In this document: piece after piece, positions 42,501-52,536 of the stretch
Position numbering within the stretch: the first letter of the stretch is position 1
How the letters are laid out: each line of letters begins with the position of its first letter
Notes under the pieces: model-generated
Seen by the model: the letters and a program-made list of their open reading frames with translations, nothing else
What the model was told of the DNA's origin: nothing
The model's database searches: none
Position numbers and translations under genes: made by a program
Source: an uncultured Woeseiaceae bacterium
Lineage (GTDB): Bacteria; Pseudomonadota; Gammaproteobacteria; Steroidobacterales; Woeseiaceae
DNA length: 52,536 nucleotides
Direction: 5' to 3'
NCBI GenBank assembly: GCA_947258565.1
Contig: CAMYJB010000019.1
Location: forward strand, 1-52,536

Positions 42501-43390
42501 TCGAGAAGTTCGCGGAGATTGATCACGGCGGCATTGGCACGGGCCAGGTAGTTCGCCATTACGAGTGAGTGATTCGCAGTCAGGCCGTAGCCACCGCCGT
42601 TCAGAACCACCGGCCACCGCATGGGCTCGAGGCTCGCCTCGAGTTCCCGGATGATCTGCCGCACGCTGGCTTCGGCATTCTTGTCGGCCAGCACCTCCGA
42701 GAAGTCGAATTCGACGGCGCGGAAGAAGTGCAACAGCGCCCATGCGGTGCCCCGCGACTCGAAAAAGACGTCGTCGAGTTCCAGCCAGGGCGTGCGAACG
42801 GCAATCGTGTCGGGCTGACTCTGGGCGGCCTCGGCCACGGGATCGCCGGCAAGTCCCTCGTTGATTACATCTGCCGCGACGCTGTTGCCCAGTCGGCGCG
42901 ACATGCTGCCCATGAATCCCTCGATCGCGTCGCGATACTCGGCTTCCGTCCGCGGCAATATCCAGGAGTCGCTATCGAAAAAGAATTTTGGCTCGGATAC
43001 GGCGAGATCGGGGTCCTCGGCCGATTGCGACTGGCTGCGGCTGTAGTCGTTGCGCGTGACGCGCGCGAGGTCACGCACCTGCGTCAGGACGCCGTACTCC
43101 CAGTTCGGCATGTTGTCGAGCCACACGCCAGGCGGCATGAGGTCGTTGCTGAGATAGCCGCCGCGCTTGTCGAGCAGGGTCTCAGCGACGCGGATCAGCG
43201 TATCCGTCGTCGAGTATCCGACCACCGATCGCTGGTCCTCCACGTATTCGTTGACCCAGAAAAGCTTGGGCATGGGTGACCAGTAAATGCCCAGCAGCAC
43301 CAGGAACAGGAACACCACGCCGACGATTGCGGCGAGGGTCTTGGTCCAGCGAGACCGGGACATGATGCTTTTGGCGGATTGTTGATTCAC
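42491..43390 (-). CDS. DUF2333 family inner-membrane protein
   Basis: 299 aa. One N-terminal membrane helix (about 17-37, TLAAIVGVVFLFLVLLGIYW), the rest periplasmic. Family-specific stretches are LLDKRGGYLSNDLMPPGVWLDNMPNWEYGVLTQVRD, RNDYSRSQSQSAEDPDL and FFFDSDSWILPRTEAEYRD. The family is widespread in gammaproteobacteria and uncharacterised. ATG start. It is 20 bp upstream of the end of the sirtuin gene, on the same strand, so the sirtuin transcript may run into it. Confidence 0.88.
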   Translation of the reverse strand: MNQQSAKSIMSRSRWTKTLAAIVGVVFLFLVLLGIYWSPMPKLFWVNEYVEDQRSVVGYSTTDTLIRVAETLLDKRGGYLSNDLMPPGVWLDNMPNWEYGVLTQVRDLARVTRNDYSRSQSQSAEDPDLAVSEPKFFFDSDSWILPRTEAEYRDAIEGFMGSMSRRLGNSVAADVINEGLAGDPVAEAAQSQPDTIAVRTPWLELDDVFFESRGTAWALLHFFRAVEFDFSEVLADKNAEASVRQIIRELEASLEPMRWPVVLNGGGYGLTANHSLVMANYLARANAAVINLRELLDQG

Positions 43391-43410
43391 GACGGACTCT
43401 GCAGATCGTT

Positions 43411-44134
43411 TCAGTGGGCGAGCGATTCTACCAGTTTCGGCAACACGACCCCCGCATTGCCGCGCAGGCTCGCGGTAAAGAAGTCAGACTGGCCGGTCGG
43501 GTTCGGGTTCACCTCGATCGTCACGGCACCCGCTTCGCGCGCAACGTCGCCGAGGCCGGCAGCAGGATACACCAGCGATGAGGTGCCAACGGACAGGAAT
43601 ACGTCGCAGTCGGCAGCGGCCGCAAACGAGGCATGCAGGGCGTCCTCCGGGATCGCCTCGCCGAACCAGACGACGCCGGGACGTACATAGGCGCCGCAAT
43701 CCGGGCAGGTTGGCACGCCGTTGTCTCCGGCGACCTCGACGAGACGACCGTCAGCGAAGCACCGGTTGGTGAAAATGTTGCCGTGGAACTCGATGACATC
43801 GCGGCTCCCGGCACGCTGGTGCATGCTGTCGACATTCTGCGTAACCAGCGTGAGGCGGGACACGAGCGACTCCAGCTCGGCAAGTGCCGTGTGCCCGGCG
43901 TTCGGTTCGGCACGGGCGACGAGCTCGCGGCGCCACAGGTACCAGCGCCACACCAGTTCGGGATCGCGTGCAAAGGCTTCGGGCGTGGCGAGTTCCAGCG
44001 GGTCGTATTGCGCCCAGAGCCCGGTCTGTGCCTCGCGAAAGGTCGGCACACCGCTTTCCGCGGAGATGCCGGCGCCCGTCAGGACACAAACATGGCGAGC
44101 ATCCCGCAGTGACTCAACGAGCGATTCCGTCAGC

Positions 44135-44142
<8 letters not shown>
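43411..44142 (-). CDS. cobB: NAD-dependent protein deacylase, sirtuin class III (CobB/SIRT5-like)
   Basis: Removes acetyl, and probably succinyl/malonyl, groups from lysines using NAD. NAD site [24 protein letters not shown]-x-x-R motif (Tyr68-Arg71 in WYLWRREL), the signature of desuccinylases; [12 protein letters not shown]; catalytic His in EFHGN; a zinc region with Cys residues CPDC and an upstream Cys, one Cys short as in E. coli Cob[18 protein letters not shown]. The GAGIS segment lies in frame upstream of every ATG, GTG or TTG except the internal GTG at 44049, which would remove it. I place the start at the CTG at 44142, seven bases after TGAGG and overlapping the acnA stop; the CTG at 44133 is an alternative. 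Confidence 0.85.
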
Positions 44143-46837
<2,695 letters not shown>

Positions 46838-46855
46838 CGCCCCGCAGGGTCGCGG

Positions 46856-46861
46856 ATTATA
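46856..46861 (-). promoter_or_regulatory. Consensus -10 hexamer upstream of acnA
   Basis: On the minus strand TATAAT lies 18 bases before the acnA ATG, in the 45-bp gap to mnmA. The predicted start would give a leader of about 10 nt. No matching -35 was found at 16-18 bp; next to it is a small hairpin GCTGC-ATA-GCAGC (46868-46880) which may be the end signal of mnmA or a regulatory site. Confidence 0.35.
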
Positions 46862-46882
46862 GCGAATGCTGCATAGCAGCGC

Positions 46883-48031
46883 TCAGGAAATTGCCGACGC
46901 CGGCACCGCCGATGCGGCCGTTGCCTGCCTCTTTAGCGCCTCGATCGCGGCACCACCAAGGCACCGATCGCCTTGATAGAAAACGATAAATTGACCCGGG
47001 GCGGCGGCTCGTTGCGGTTCGCCGAAACGCACCATTAGACGATCGTCGAGTGCGCGCCGTACCGTGCATTCCTGGTCGGTCTGCCGGTAACGGATCCTGG
47101 CCGTGCAGCGCAGGCCGGCGTCGAGGCTTTCCGGCGGACGGCCGATCCACGACGGCTCGCTCGCGACCAGCTCGTCGCTCAGCAGCAACGGGCTGCGCCC
47201 CTGATCCACGATCAGGGCGTTCTTCGCGACATCCTTGTCCACCACGTACCAGGGTTCGTCGCCGGCGTCGCGGCGTCCGCCGATGCCAAGCCCCTGCCTC
47301 TGTCCCAGCGTGTAGTACATCAGGCCGTGATGGCGCCCGACTTCCTCGCCCGCTGGCGTAAGGATGGGCCCCGGCTTTGCAGGCAGATACGTGCTGAGGA
47401 ATTCGCGAAACGGGCGCTCGCCGATGAAACAGATGCCGGTGCTGTCCTTCTTGTCGTGCACCGCCAACCCTTGCTGCTTCGCGATTCGGCGCACCTCGGC
47501 CTTGTGCAGGCCGCCAAGCGGAAACACCGTCTCGGCCAGTGCCGCAGCGCTTACCGCATGCAGGAAGTAGGTCTGGTCCTTGTTGCTGTCTGCCGCCTTG
47601 AGCAAAGCGACCGCGCCGCCGCTGGTCACGGTGCGGGCATAGTGCCCGGTGGCCAGCAGTTCGCCGCCAAGACGTTTCGCATACTTGCGAAAGACCCCGA
47701 ACTTGATCTCCCGGTTACACAGCACATCCGGGTTAGGCGTGCGGCCGCTGCGGTACTCCGCAAGGAAGTACTCGAAAACACGATCGCGATATTCCCTCGC
47801 AAAATTGACATGATGCAGCGGGATGTCGAGCTGGGCGCAGATTCGACGTGCGTCCTGCAGGTCCTCTGCAGCCGTGCAATAGCCGTCCTCGTCCTCCCAG
47901 TTGGTCATGTGCAGGGCTTCGACTGCGGCGCCCGCGTCCTTCAGCAGGAACGCGGCCACGGCCGAATCGACCCCGCCCGAAAGGCCGAGGATGACTCTGC
48001 GGTCAGCGATATTCGTAAGATCGTGCGCCAT
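46883..48031 (-). CDS. mnmA: tRNA-specific 2-thiouridylase MnmA
   Basis: Thiolates U34 of tRNA-Lys, -Glu and -Gln. PP-loop ATPase motif GLSGGVDSAVAAFLL at the N-terminus; first catalytic Cys in LCNREIKFG, second in STGICFIGERPF; GHYARTV and TYFLHAVS also typical. 382 aa. ATG start. Its likely substrate includes the tRNA-Lys(UUU) encoded at 30349-30424. Preceded 107 bp upstream by the NudJ-like NUDIX gene, the same order as in E. coli. Confidence 0.97.
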   Translation of the reverse strand: MAHDLTNIADRRVILGLSGGVDSAVAAFLLKDAGAAVEALHMTNWEDEDGYCTAAEDLQDARRICAQLDIPLHHVNFAREYRDRVFEYFLAEYRSGRTPNPDVLCNREIKFGVFRKYAKRLGGELLATGHYARTVTSGGAVALLKAADSNKDQTYFLHAVSAAALAETVFPLGGLHKAEVRRIAKQQGLAVHDKKDSTGICFIGERPFREFLSTYLPAKPGPILTPAGEEVGRHHGLMYYTLGQRQGLGIGGRRDAGDEPWYVVDKDVAKNALIVDQGRSPLLLSDELVASEPSWIGRPPESLDAGLRCTARIRYRQTDQECTVRRALDDRLMVRFGEPQRAAAPGQFIVFYQGDRCLGGAAIEALKRQATAASAVPASAIS

Positions 48032-48138
48032 AGCCGGCGCATTTTATCACCGGATGTCGATGCAAGGCCGCAGGAGCGATTCTCGAACCGCGACCGGTTG
48101 GATTCCTCGTCGCGCGCCGCGGTGCACGCCGGCGTGGA

Positions 48139-48630
48139 TTACACGAGATTGGCGCTGGCGAGCACGGCGTGGACGTTATGCTGCAGCGGCAGCATGCCCG
48201 AGAGCAGCGCATCGGACTGGCGCCGGCCCGCCTCGAAATCCCGGAGGCAACGCAGCACGATCGGCGAACGCAGGCTACGGCAGCGCCGTTCGATGTCCGC
48301 GCGGCTCAGCCAGCGTTTCGCAATGATGCCGTCATCGAGTGGGCGTGACTCGTCGTCGTTGAGAAGCGATGCTACGTAAACGATGCGGAGAAACTGCTGT
48401 CGGGTTTGCGGGTGAATCCACAGGTACACGCCGATCAGCTCGCTGCAGGCGACATCGCATCCGGTCTCCTCGAGGACTTCGCGAATCGCGGCTTCTTCCG
48501 GAGATTCGCCCGTCTCCAGGTGCCCGCCGGGCGTGTTGAGAACGACGGCTCCCGAGGCGAGTTCCTCGACCATCAGGTACTTGCCATCGTGCTCGACGAT
48601 GGCGGACACAGTCAGATCCGTTGGCTGCAT
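48139..48630 (-). CDS. NUDIX hydrolase, NudJ-like
   Basis: 163 aa from the ATG at 48630, which puts the fold at the N-terminus (TDLTVSAIVEHDGKYLMVEE). The Nudix box is GHLETGESPEEAAIREVLEETGCD, matching the Gx5Ex7REUxEExGU pattern. Position directly upstream of mnmA and the short length agree with NudJ, a phosphatase acting on thiamine pyrophosphate precursors and nucleoside tri/diphosphates. Substrate in this organism is inferred only from that synteny. Confidence 0.87.
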   Translation of the reverse strand: MQPTDLTVSAIVEHDGKYLMVEELASGAVVLNTPGGHLETGESPEEAAIREVLEETGCDVACSELIGVYLWIHPQTRQQFLRIVYVASLLNDDESRPLDDGIIAKRWLSRADIERRCRSLRSPIVLRCLRDFEAGRRQSDALLSGMLPLQHNVHAVLASANLV

Positions 48631-48696
48631 GTCACGTCTTCCTGCCAGCGCGTATGTTGCGACGCCTGGTGCTCGTATCTCCCGGGACACCTCCGC

Positions 48697-49194
48697 CTAA
48701 ATGCCGAGCTGTCTGAACTCCATTTCCACTTCACTTGCGAGCCAGATCTCGTCGAACATCTTGCCGTACAGCTTGGCGACGGCCGGCTCGTAGGTATCCG
48801 CAATGCCTTCCCAGCGACTTGCCTGCAGGCGATAGACGAGAGCCGTTTCATCCGCGATGCAGAAGGACTCGGCGTGAGTGCGCAGATCTTCGCGCACGTG
48901 ACGAAACTCGATGTACGTGTTCAGACGGCGGCCGAGATGAACGAAGTTGTTGCCGGCCTTGATTGCACGTGTCGGGTCAGCAATGAGGACGCGAATTCTC
49001 GCGTAGGTCTGCGACAGCACGAGCCGCTTGATGACTTCGAGGAAATCGGGATCGTCGTATATGCCCGGCTCCAGGTCGTGGGTAAAAATGGACACCTTGC
49101 GCGTTGCCTCGCGGGCAACGTCAATGACGGCCTGGCGCATCTCCTCGCGCGTAGAGATTACCCAGCGTCTGCCTTTTTCCCGTGCCTCTACCAT
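48697..49194 (-). CDS. DUF7931-like / PLD-fold-like protein of unknown function
   Basis: 165 aa without signal or membrane segment. It has an alternating strand/helix pattern with VSIFTHDLEPGIYDDPDFLEVIKRLVL, IRVLIADPTRAIKAGN and ALVYRLQASRWEG, resembling the phospholipase-D-like DUF7931 group seen beside NUDIX or GNAT genes in gammaproteobacteria; no HKD motif is present, so catalysis is not implied. GTG/ATG: ATG at 49194. It is 66 bp upstream of the NUDIX start and on the same strand. Family name is from memory. Confidence 0.55.
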   Translation of the reverse strand: MVEAREKGRRWVISTREEMRQAVIDVAREATRKVSIFTHDLEPGIYDDPDFLEVIKRLVLSQTYARIRVLIADPTRAIKAGNNFVHLGRRLNTYIEFRHVREDLRTHAESFCIADETALVYRLQASRWEGIADTYEPAVAKLYGKMFDEIWLASEVEMEFRQLGI

Positions 49195-49353
49195 ATGTTG
49201 CGACTGTTATCTCTCGTAATCGCTGCGATCGCGTATTCGGGTCGCAGGAACCTCATCTTACCGACCGTACAACTTGTGCCGTGCCAACTGCGTCACGTTT
49301 TGCGTGCTCGGGTGCCATTTGAGAATCATTCGCGGTCCGCGCCAATCCTGCGT

Positions 49354-49378
49354 TTCAGGCCCGTTACGGGCGCCTGAA
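49354..49378. terminator. Imperfect hairpin in the purB downstream gap
   Basis: TTCAG-GCCCG (49354-49363) and CGGGC-GC-CTGAA (49367-49378) form a stem of ten pairs with a TTA loop and a two-base bulge, about 75 nt after the purB stop. No T-tract, so a Rho-independent role is doubtful. The remainder of the 257-bp gap (49195-49451) shows no gene; an AT-containing TTTGAGAATCATTCG at about 49318 superficially resembles a Fur half-site. Confidence 0.4.
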
Positions 49379-49451
49379 CGGGCAGCCCTGAACTTCACAT
49401 ATGGAGCAAACTGATCATCGTGACCCGCCGACAAGCACGAATGCCGCCAGA

Positions 49452-50819
49452 TCAGCAATCCCGCGCCAGCGCTGACGCCAGTCCCAGGTAGGTCTCGGGC
49501 GTCAGCTCGAGCAGCCGCGCCTTTTCGGGTGCCGGAATATCAAGCGTTTCGATGAAGCCGTGAATCAGGTCCCTGGTGACCGCCCGGCCGCGGGTCAGCG
49601 CCTTGAGTTTTTCGTACGGCTCCGGGACGCCGTAGCGCCGCATTACCGTCTGCACGGCTTCGGCAAGCAGTTCCCAGGCTTCCGCAATATCCGCCCCTAT
49701 TGCGTCCCTGTTGACCTGTATTTTGTCCAGCCCCTTCTGCGCGGACGCCAGCGCGATCACGACATAGCCCAGGGCAACGCCGAAGTTGCGCTGCACCGTG
49801 GAGTCCGTCAGGTCTCGTTGCCAGCGTGATATGGGCAGTTTTTCGGCGAAGTGACCGAGCATTGCGTTTGCCATGCCCAGATTGCCCTCGGCATTCTCGA
49901 AGTCAATCGGGTTGACCTTGTGCGGCATCGTGGACGAGCCGACTTCGTCACGGGAAATCTTCTGCCTGAAGTAGCCGAGTGAGATATAGCTCCACAAGTC
50001 CCGGCACAGATCGATCAGCACCGTATTGTACCGCGACAGTGCATGCGCATATTCGGCCATCCAGTCGTGAGGCTCGATCTGCGTCGTGTGGGAATTCGGC
50101 TCCAGGCCGAGCGCGCCGACAAAGCGCTCGCTGATGCCGCGCCAGTTCGCTTCCGGATAGGCGACCAGATGGGCGTTGAAGTTGCCGACGGCGCCATTGA
50201 ACTTGCCGCGGATCGAGACGCTGGCGAGTTGCCGCTGCGCAGCCTCCAGGCGTTTGACGAAGTTGGCTATCTCCTTACCCAGCGTCGTCGGGCTGGCCGC
50301 CTGCCCGTGCGTGCGCGAGAGCATGGCCACGTCGGCATGTTGCCTCGCCATCGCCTGCAGCTTCGCCTTCAAGACGCGCATCTGCGGTATCAGGACCTCG
50401 CTACGCGCCGTCCGCAGCATCAGCGCGTGGGCGAGGTTGTTGATGTCTTCCGACGTGCAGCCGAAATGCAGGAAGTCCTTCAATGTCGCGGTATCGGGCC
50501 CGCCCCCCAGCTTTTCGCGAATAAAATATTCGACGGCCTTGACGTCGTGGTTGGTCGTGGCTTCGATCTTTTTGACCCGCTCCGCATCGTCCAGTGAAAA
50601 ATCGTCCACGATGCTGTTCAGAAGATCTTTCAAGACCGGCGACAGGGGGCCTATCCCCGGAACGTCGTGCTCGTCGGAGAGTGCCTGCAGCCAGCGCACT
50701 TCGACCAGCACCCGGAAGCGGATCAGGCCGTATTCCGAGAAGATGTCGCGCAGGCCGCTCACCTTGTCCGAATAGCGACCGTCCGCAGGCGACAGGGCCT
50801 TGAGTGTGGAGACTTTCAT
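49452..50819 (-). CDS. purB: Adenylosuccinate lyase
   Basis: Fumarase/aspartase-superfamily enzyme of purine synthesis, releasing fumarate from SAICAR and adenylosuccinate. Signature SSTMPHKVNPIDFENAEGN, with SRTHGQAASPTTLGKE and HFGCTSEDINNL. The ATG at 50819 gives MKVSTLKALSPADGRYSDKV, the E. coli-type N-terminus, and 455 aa; the upstream frame to 50882 is not used. Divergent from fumC, whose product shares the superfamily; 104 bp lie between the two starts. Confidence 0.97.
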   Translation of the reverse strand: MKVSTLKALSPADGRYSDKVSGLRDIFSEYGLIRFRVLVEVRWLQALSDEHDVPGIGPLSPVLKDLLNSIVDDFSLDDAERVKKIEATTNHDVKAVEYFIREKLGGGPDTATLKDFLHFGCTSEDINNLAHALMLRTARSEVLIPQMRVLKAKLQAMARQHADVAMLSRTHGQAASPTTLGKEIANFVKRLEAAQRQLASVSIRGKFNGAVGNFNAHLVAYPEANWRGISERFVGALGLEPNSHTTQIEPHDWMAEYAHALSRYNTVLIDLCRDLWSYISLGYFRQKISRDEVGSSTMPHKVNPIDFENAEGNLGMANAMLGHFAEKLPISRWQRDLTDSTVQRNFGVALGYVVIALASAQKGLDKIQVNRDAIGADIAEAWELLAEAVQTVMRRYGVPEPYEKLKALTRGRAVTRDLIHGFIETLDIPAPEKARLLELTPETYLGLASALARDC

Positions 50820-50923
50820 GAGACTGAAACCAGTGTAGACTTGCGCGCGCAAAGCGCGAATCATACACGATTGCAGAAGCACCCTAGACCCGAAGACATG
50901 GCCTAAACCGGGAAATCAAGCCG

Positions 50924-52312
50924 ATGAACGACAAAAAATACCGCATTGAGCACGACAGCATGGGAGAACTCAAGGTACCGCAGGACGCCTTGTGGGGCGC
51001 ACAGACACAACGTGCTGTAGAGAACTTTCCGATCAGCGGCCTGACGATGCCGCGCCAGTTCGTGGCGGCGCTCGGGCTGGTCAAGTGGGCGGCGGCCGGC
51101 GCCAACGCGGAGCTCGGCCTGTTGACAAGCGACGTGGCGGTGGCGGTGCAGAAGGCCGCACTGGAGGTCGCCGACGGTCAGCACGATGCCCATTTCCCTA
51201 TCGATGTGTTCCAGACGGGGTCCGGAACGAGTTCGAACATGAATGCCAACGAAGTCATCGCGCATCTCGCGACCGGGAAGCTCGGTTCAGACGTGCACCC
51301 CAACGACCACGTCAACATGAGCCAGTCAAGTAACGACGTCATTCCTACCTGCGTTCACGTGAGTGCGGCCATTGCCATTCATCAGCAGCTCCTGCCGGCG
51401 CTCGAGCACCTGAGTGCGAGCCTGGAGACGAAAGCGGACGCGCTGCGCGATGTCGTCAAGACCGGCCGTACGCACCTGATGGACGCGATGCCCGTTACCC
51501 TCGGGCAGGAACTCGATGGCTGGCGCTCGCAGGTCGACCATGGCGGCGAACGCATTCGCGGCTCGCTGAAACGGCTCGTGTGCATTGCGCAGGGCGGTAC
51601 TGCGGTCGGCACGGGCATTAATGCGCACCCGAATTTCGGCGAGAAAGTCGCGGTGTTGCTGTCCGAGCACACGGCCGTCAAGTTTGCGTCCGCAGCGTCC
51701 AAGTTCGAAGCGCTGAGCAGCCAGGACGCGGCCGTCGAGATGTCGGGCCAGCTGCGGGTACTCGCAGTCAGCCTGACCAAGATAGCCAACGACCTGCGGT
51801 GGATGAATTCGGGCCCGCTCGCCGGTATCGGCGAGATCGAACTCCCTGCGCTGCAGCCGGGGTCGAGCATCATGCCCGGCAAGGTGAATCCTGTCATTCC
51901 GGAAGCGGTCGCCATGGTTTGCGCCCAGGTCGTTGGCAACGATGCCACCATCGCCATGGGCGGGCAGTCCGGCAATTTCCAGCTCAACGTGATGCTGCCG
52001 TTAGTCGCCTACAACCTCCTGCAGAGTATCGAGCTGCTGGCCAATGCGTCGACGTGCCTGGCCGACAAGGCAATCGAGGGCTTTACGGTCAACGAGGCAA
52101 ACATCAATCGCGCTCTCGGGCGCAATCCCATCCTCGTTACGGCGCTCAACCCGGTCATCGGCTACGAGCTGGGTGCGGCCGTGGCCAAGAAAGCGTATGC
52201 CGAGGGCCGGCCCGTGAAAGAGGTCGCGAAGGAGATGACGGACCTCACGGACGAGGAGCTCGACCGGCTTCTCGATCCGGCCGCGCTCACCGAGGGCGGC
52301 ATCCAGCACTAG
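50924..52312 (+). CDS. fumC: Fumarate hydratase, class II
   Basis: Oxygen-stable TCA-cycle fumarase. Class II signature GSSIMPGKVNPVIPEA, substrate region SGTSSNMNANEVIAHLA, the B-site-like NDHVNMSQSSNDVIPTC and GRTHLMDAMPVTLGQE. 462 aa. ATG start; no strong Shine-Dalgarno but AAATCAAGCCG precedes. It is followed nine bases later by the CoA pyrophosphatase gene on the same strand. AcnA, SucAB and Lpd are encoded elsewhere in the window. Confidence 0.97.
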   Translation: MNDKKYRIEHDSMGELKVPQDALWGAQTQRAVENFPISGLTMPRQFVAALGLVKWAAAGANAELGLLTSDVAVAVQKAALEVADGQHDAHFPIDVFQTGSGTSSNMNANEVIAHLATGKLGSDVHPNDHVNMSQSSNDVIPTCVHVSAAIAIHQQLLPALEHLSASLETKADALRDVVKTGRTHLMDAMPVTLGQELDGWRSQVDHGGERIRGSLKRLVCIAQGGTAVGTGINAHPNFGEKVAVLLSEHTAVKFASAASKFEALSSQDAAVEMSGQLRVLAVSLTKIANDLRWMNSGPLAGIGEIELPALQPGSSIMPGKVNPVIPEAVAMVCAQVVGNDATIAMGGQSGNFQLNVMLPLVAYNLLQSIELLANASTCLADKAIEGFTVNEANINRALGRNPILVTALNPVIGYELGAAVAKKAYAEGRPVKEVAKEMTDLTDEELDRLLDPAALTEGGIQH

Positions 52313-52320
52313 CGACGGTC

Positions 52321-52536
52321 TTGCGGACTCCCGACGAACTCACCGCGGCGTTGCTGAAAGAGCGACTGGCCGGAACGCGCGCACCCGAGGACCCCATCGA
52401 TGTCGTCATGCCGGCGGGCAGCGAACGCTGGCCGGCATTTGTGCGCGAGCAGATACGACAGACGTTGCGGCCGGCCGGTGTGCTGATTCCCGTGATTGAA
52501 CGGCTCGCGGGACTGTCCGTGCTGTTGACCCAGCGC
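52321..52536 (+). CDS. CoA pyrophosphatase (NudL-like NUDIX hydrolase), 3' truncated
   Basis: Begins at a TTG eight bases after fumC and is open to the end of the window, 72 codons. The translation LRTPDELTAALLKERLAG leads to the family-typical RPAGVLIPVIERLAGLSVLLTQR, the first strand of the NUDIX fold just before the usual Nudix box, which lies outside. Members split CoA into phosphopantetheine and adenosine 3',5'-bisphosphate. Start assignment is provisional. Confidence 0.8.
   Translation, partial: MRTPDELTAALLKERLAGTRAPEDPIDVVMPAGSERWPAFVREQIRQTLRPAGVLIPVIERLAGLSVLLTQR

Noticed and set aside
49316..49332. Fur-like half-site (GAGAATCATTC)
   Set aside because: Only one weak half matches and no iron-related gene is adjacent.

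Overview
This is a GC-rich chromosomal segment of a gammaproteobacterium, densely packed with core metabolism and housekeeping genes. The strongest taxonomic signs are the uninterrupted order yebC-ruvC-ruvA-ruvB-ybgC-tolQ-tolR-tolA-tolB-pal-cpoB, a bifunctional aspartokinase/homoserine dehydrogenase in a thrABC operon, a nudJ-like gene upstream of mnmA, and a DUF2333 protein. An AlkB alkane hydroxylase, a sodium:alanine-type symporter and formate-tetrahydrofolate ligase would suit a marine or sediment heterotroph. I cannot place it below class level from sequence alone. No prophage, insertion sequence, CRISPR array or obvious genomic island is visible. GTG and TTG starts are common.

Layout. 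1-9.3 kb: tail of a PQQ-type sugar dehydrogenase, fhs, a small ribbon-helix-helix gene divergent from a membrane-anchored winged-helix/TPR regulator, a PHP phosphoesterase-arfB pair, and a PLP decarboxylase followed by an FAD amine oxidase. 9.3-12.6 kb: a beta-barrel-like outer membrane protein, alkB, a lipoprotein cytochrome c and a DUF5658 membrane protein. 12.7-18.3 kb: sucA-sucB-lpd, the whole 2-oxoglutarate dehydrogenase complex. 18.3-22 kb (minus strand): relA, then an AGCS symporter. 22.2-30.3 kb: Holliday-junction resolution genes followed by the Tol-Pal envelope system. 30.3-30.5 kb: tRNA-Lys(UUU) with a strong promoter, and a large perfect palindrome just behind it. 30.6-35.3 kb: thrA-thrB-thrC. 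35.4-43.4 kb: a NERD-like/GNAT pair, a Crp/Fnr regulator, a CBS protein, ABC ATPase-permease-tatD, a secreted repeat protein, a YgjP-type metallopeptidase, a small lipoprotein and a DUF2333 protein. 43.4-49.2 kb (minus strand): DUF7931-like protein, NUDIX (NudJ-like), mnmA, acnA and a SIRT5-type sirtuin. 49.4-52.5 kb: purB (minus) divergent from fumC, then the start of a CoA pyrophosphatase cut by the window end.

Functional themes. Three TCA-cycle blocks lie here (sucAB-lpd, acnA, fumC). A sirtuin with the desuccinylase-type Y-x-x-R motif is coupled to acnA, and its conserved N-terminus is only reachable from a non-AUG start. RelA and a tRNA promoter with a GC-rich discriminator are both present. 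The Tol-Pal operon is complete. No intergenic stretch exceeds 300 bases; the longest are 49195-49451 (one imperfect hairpin), 6347-6566 (divergent promoters), 21986-22178 (divergent relA/yebC), 9953-10134 (nothing recognised) and 30425-30602 (the palindrome). I found no convincing new multi-gene defence or mobile system. The most unusual items are the palindrome next to tRNA-Lys, the non-AUG sirtuin start, the 32-bp dyad at 3095-3126 and the decarboxylase-oxidase pair.
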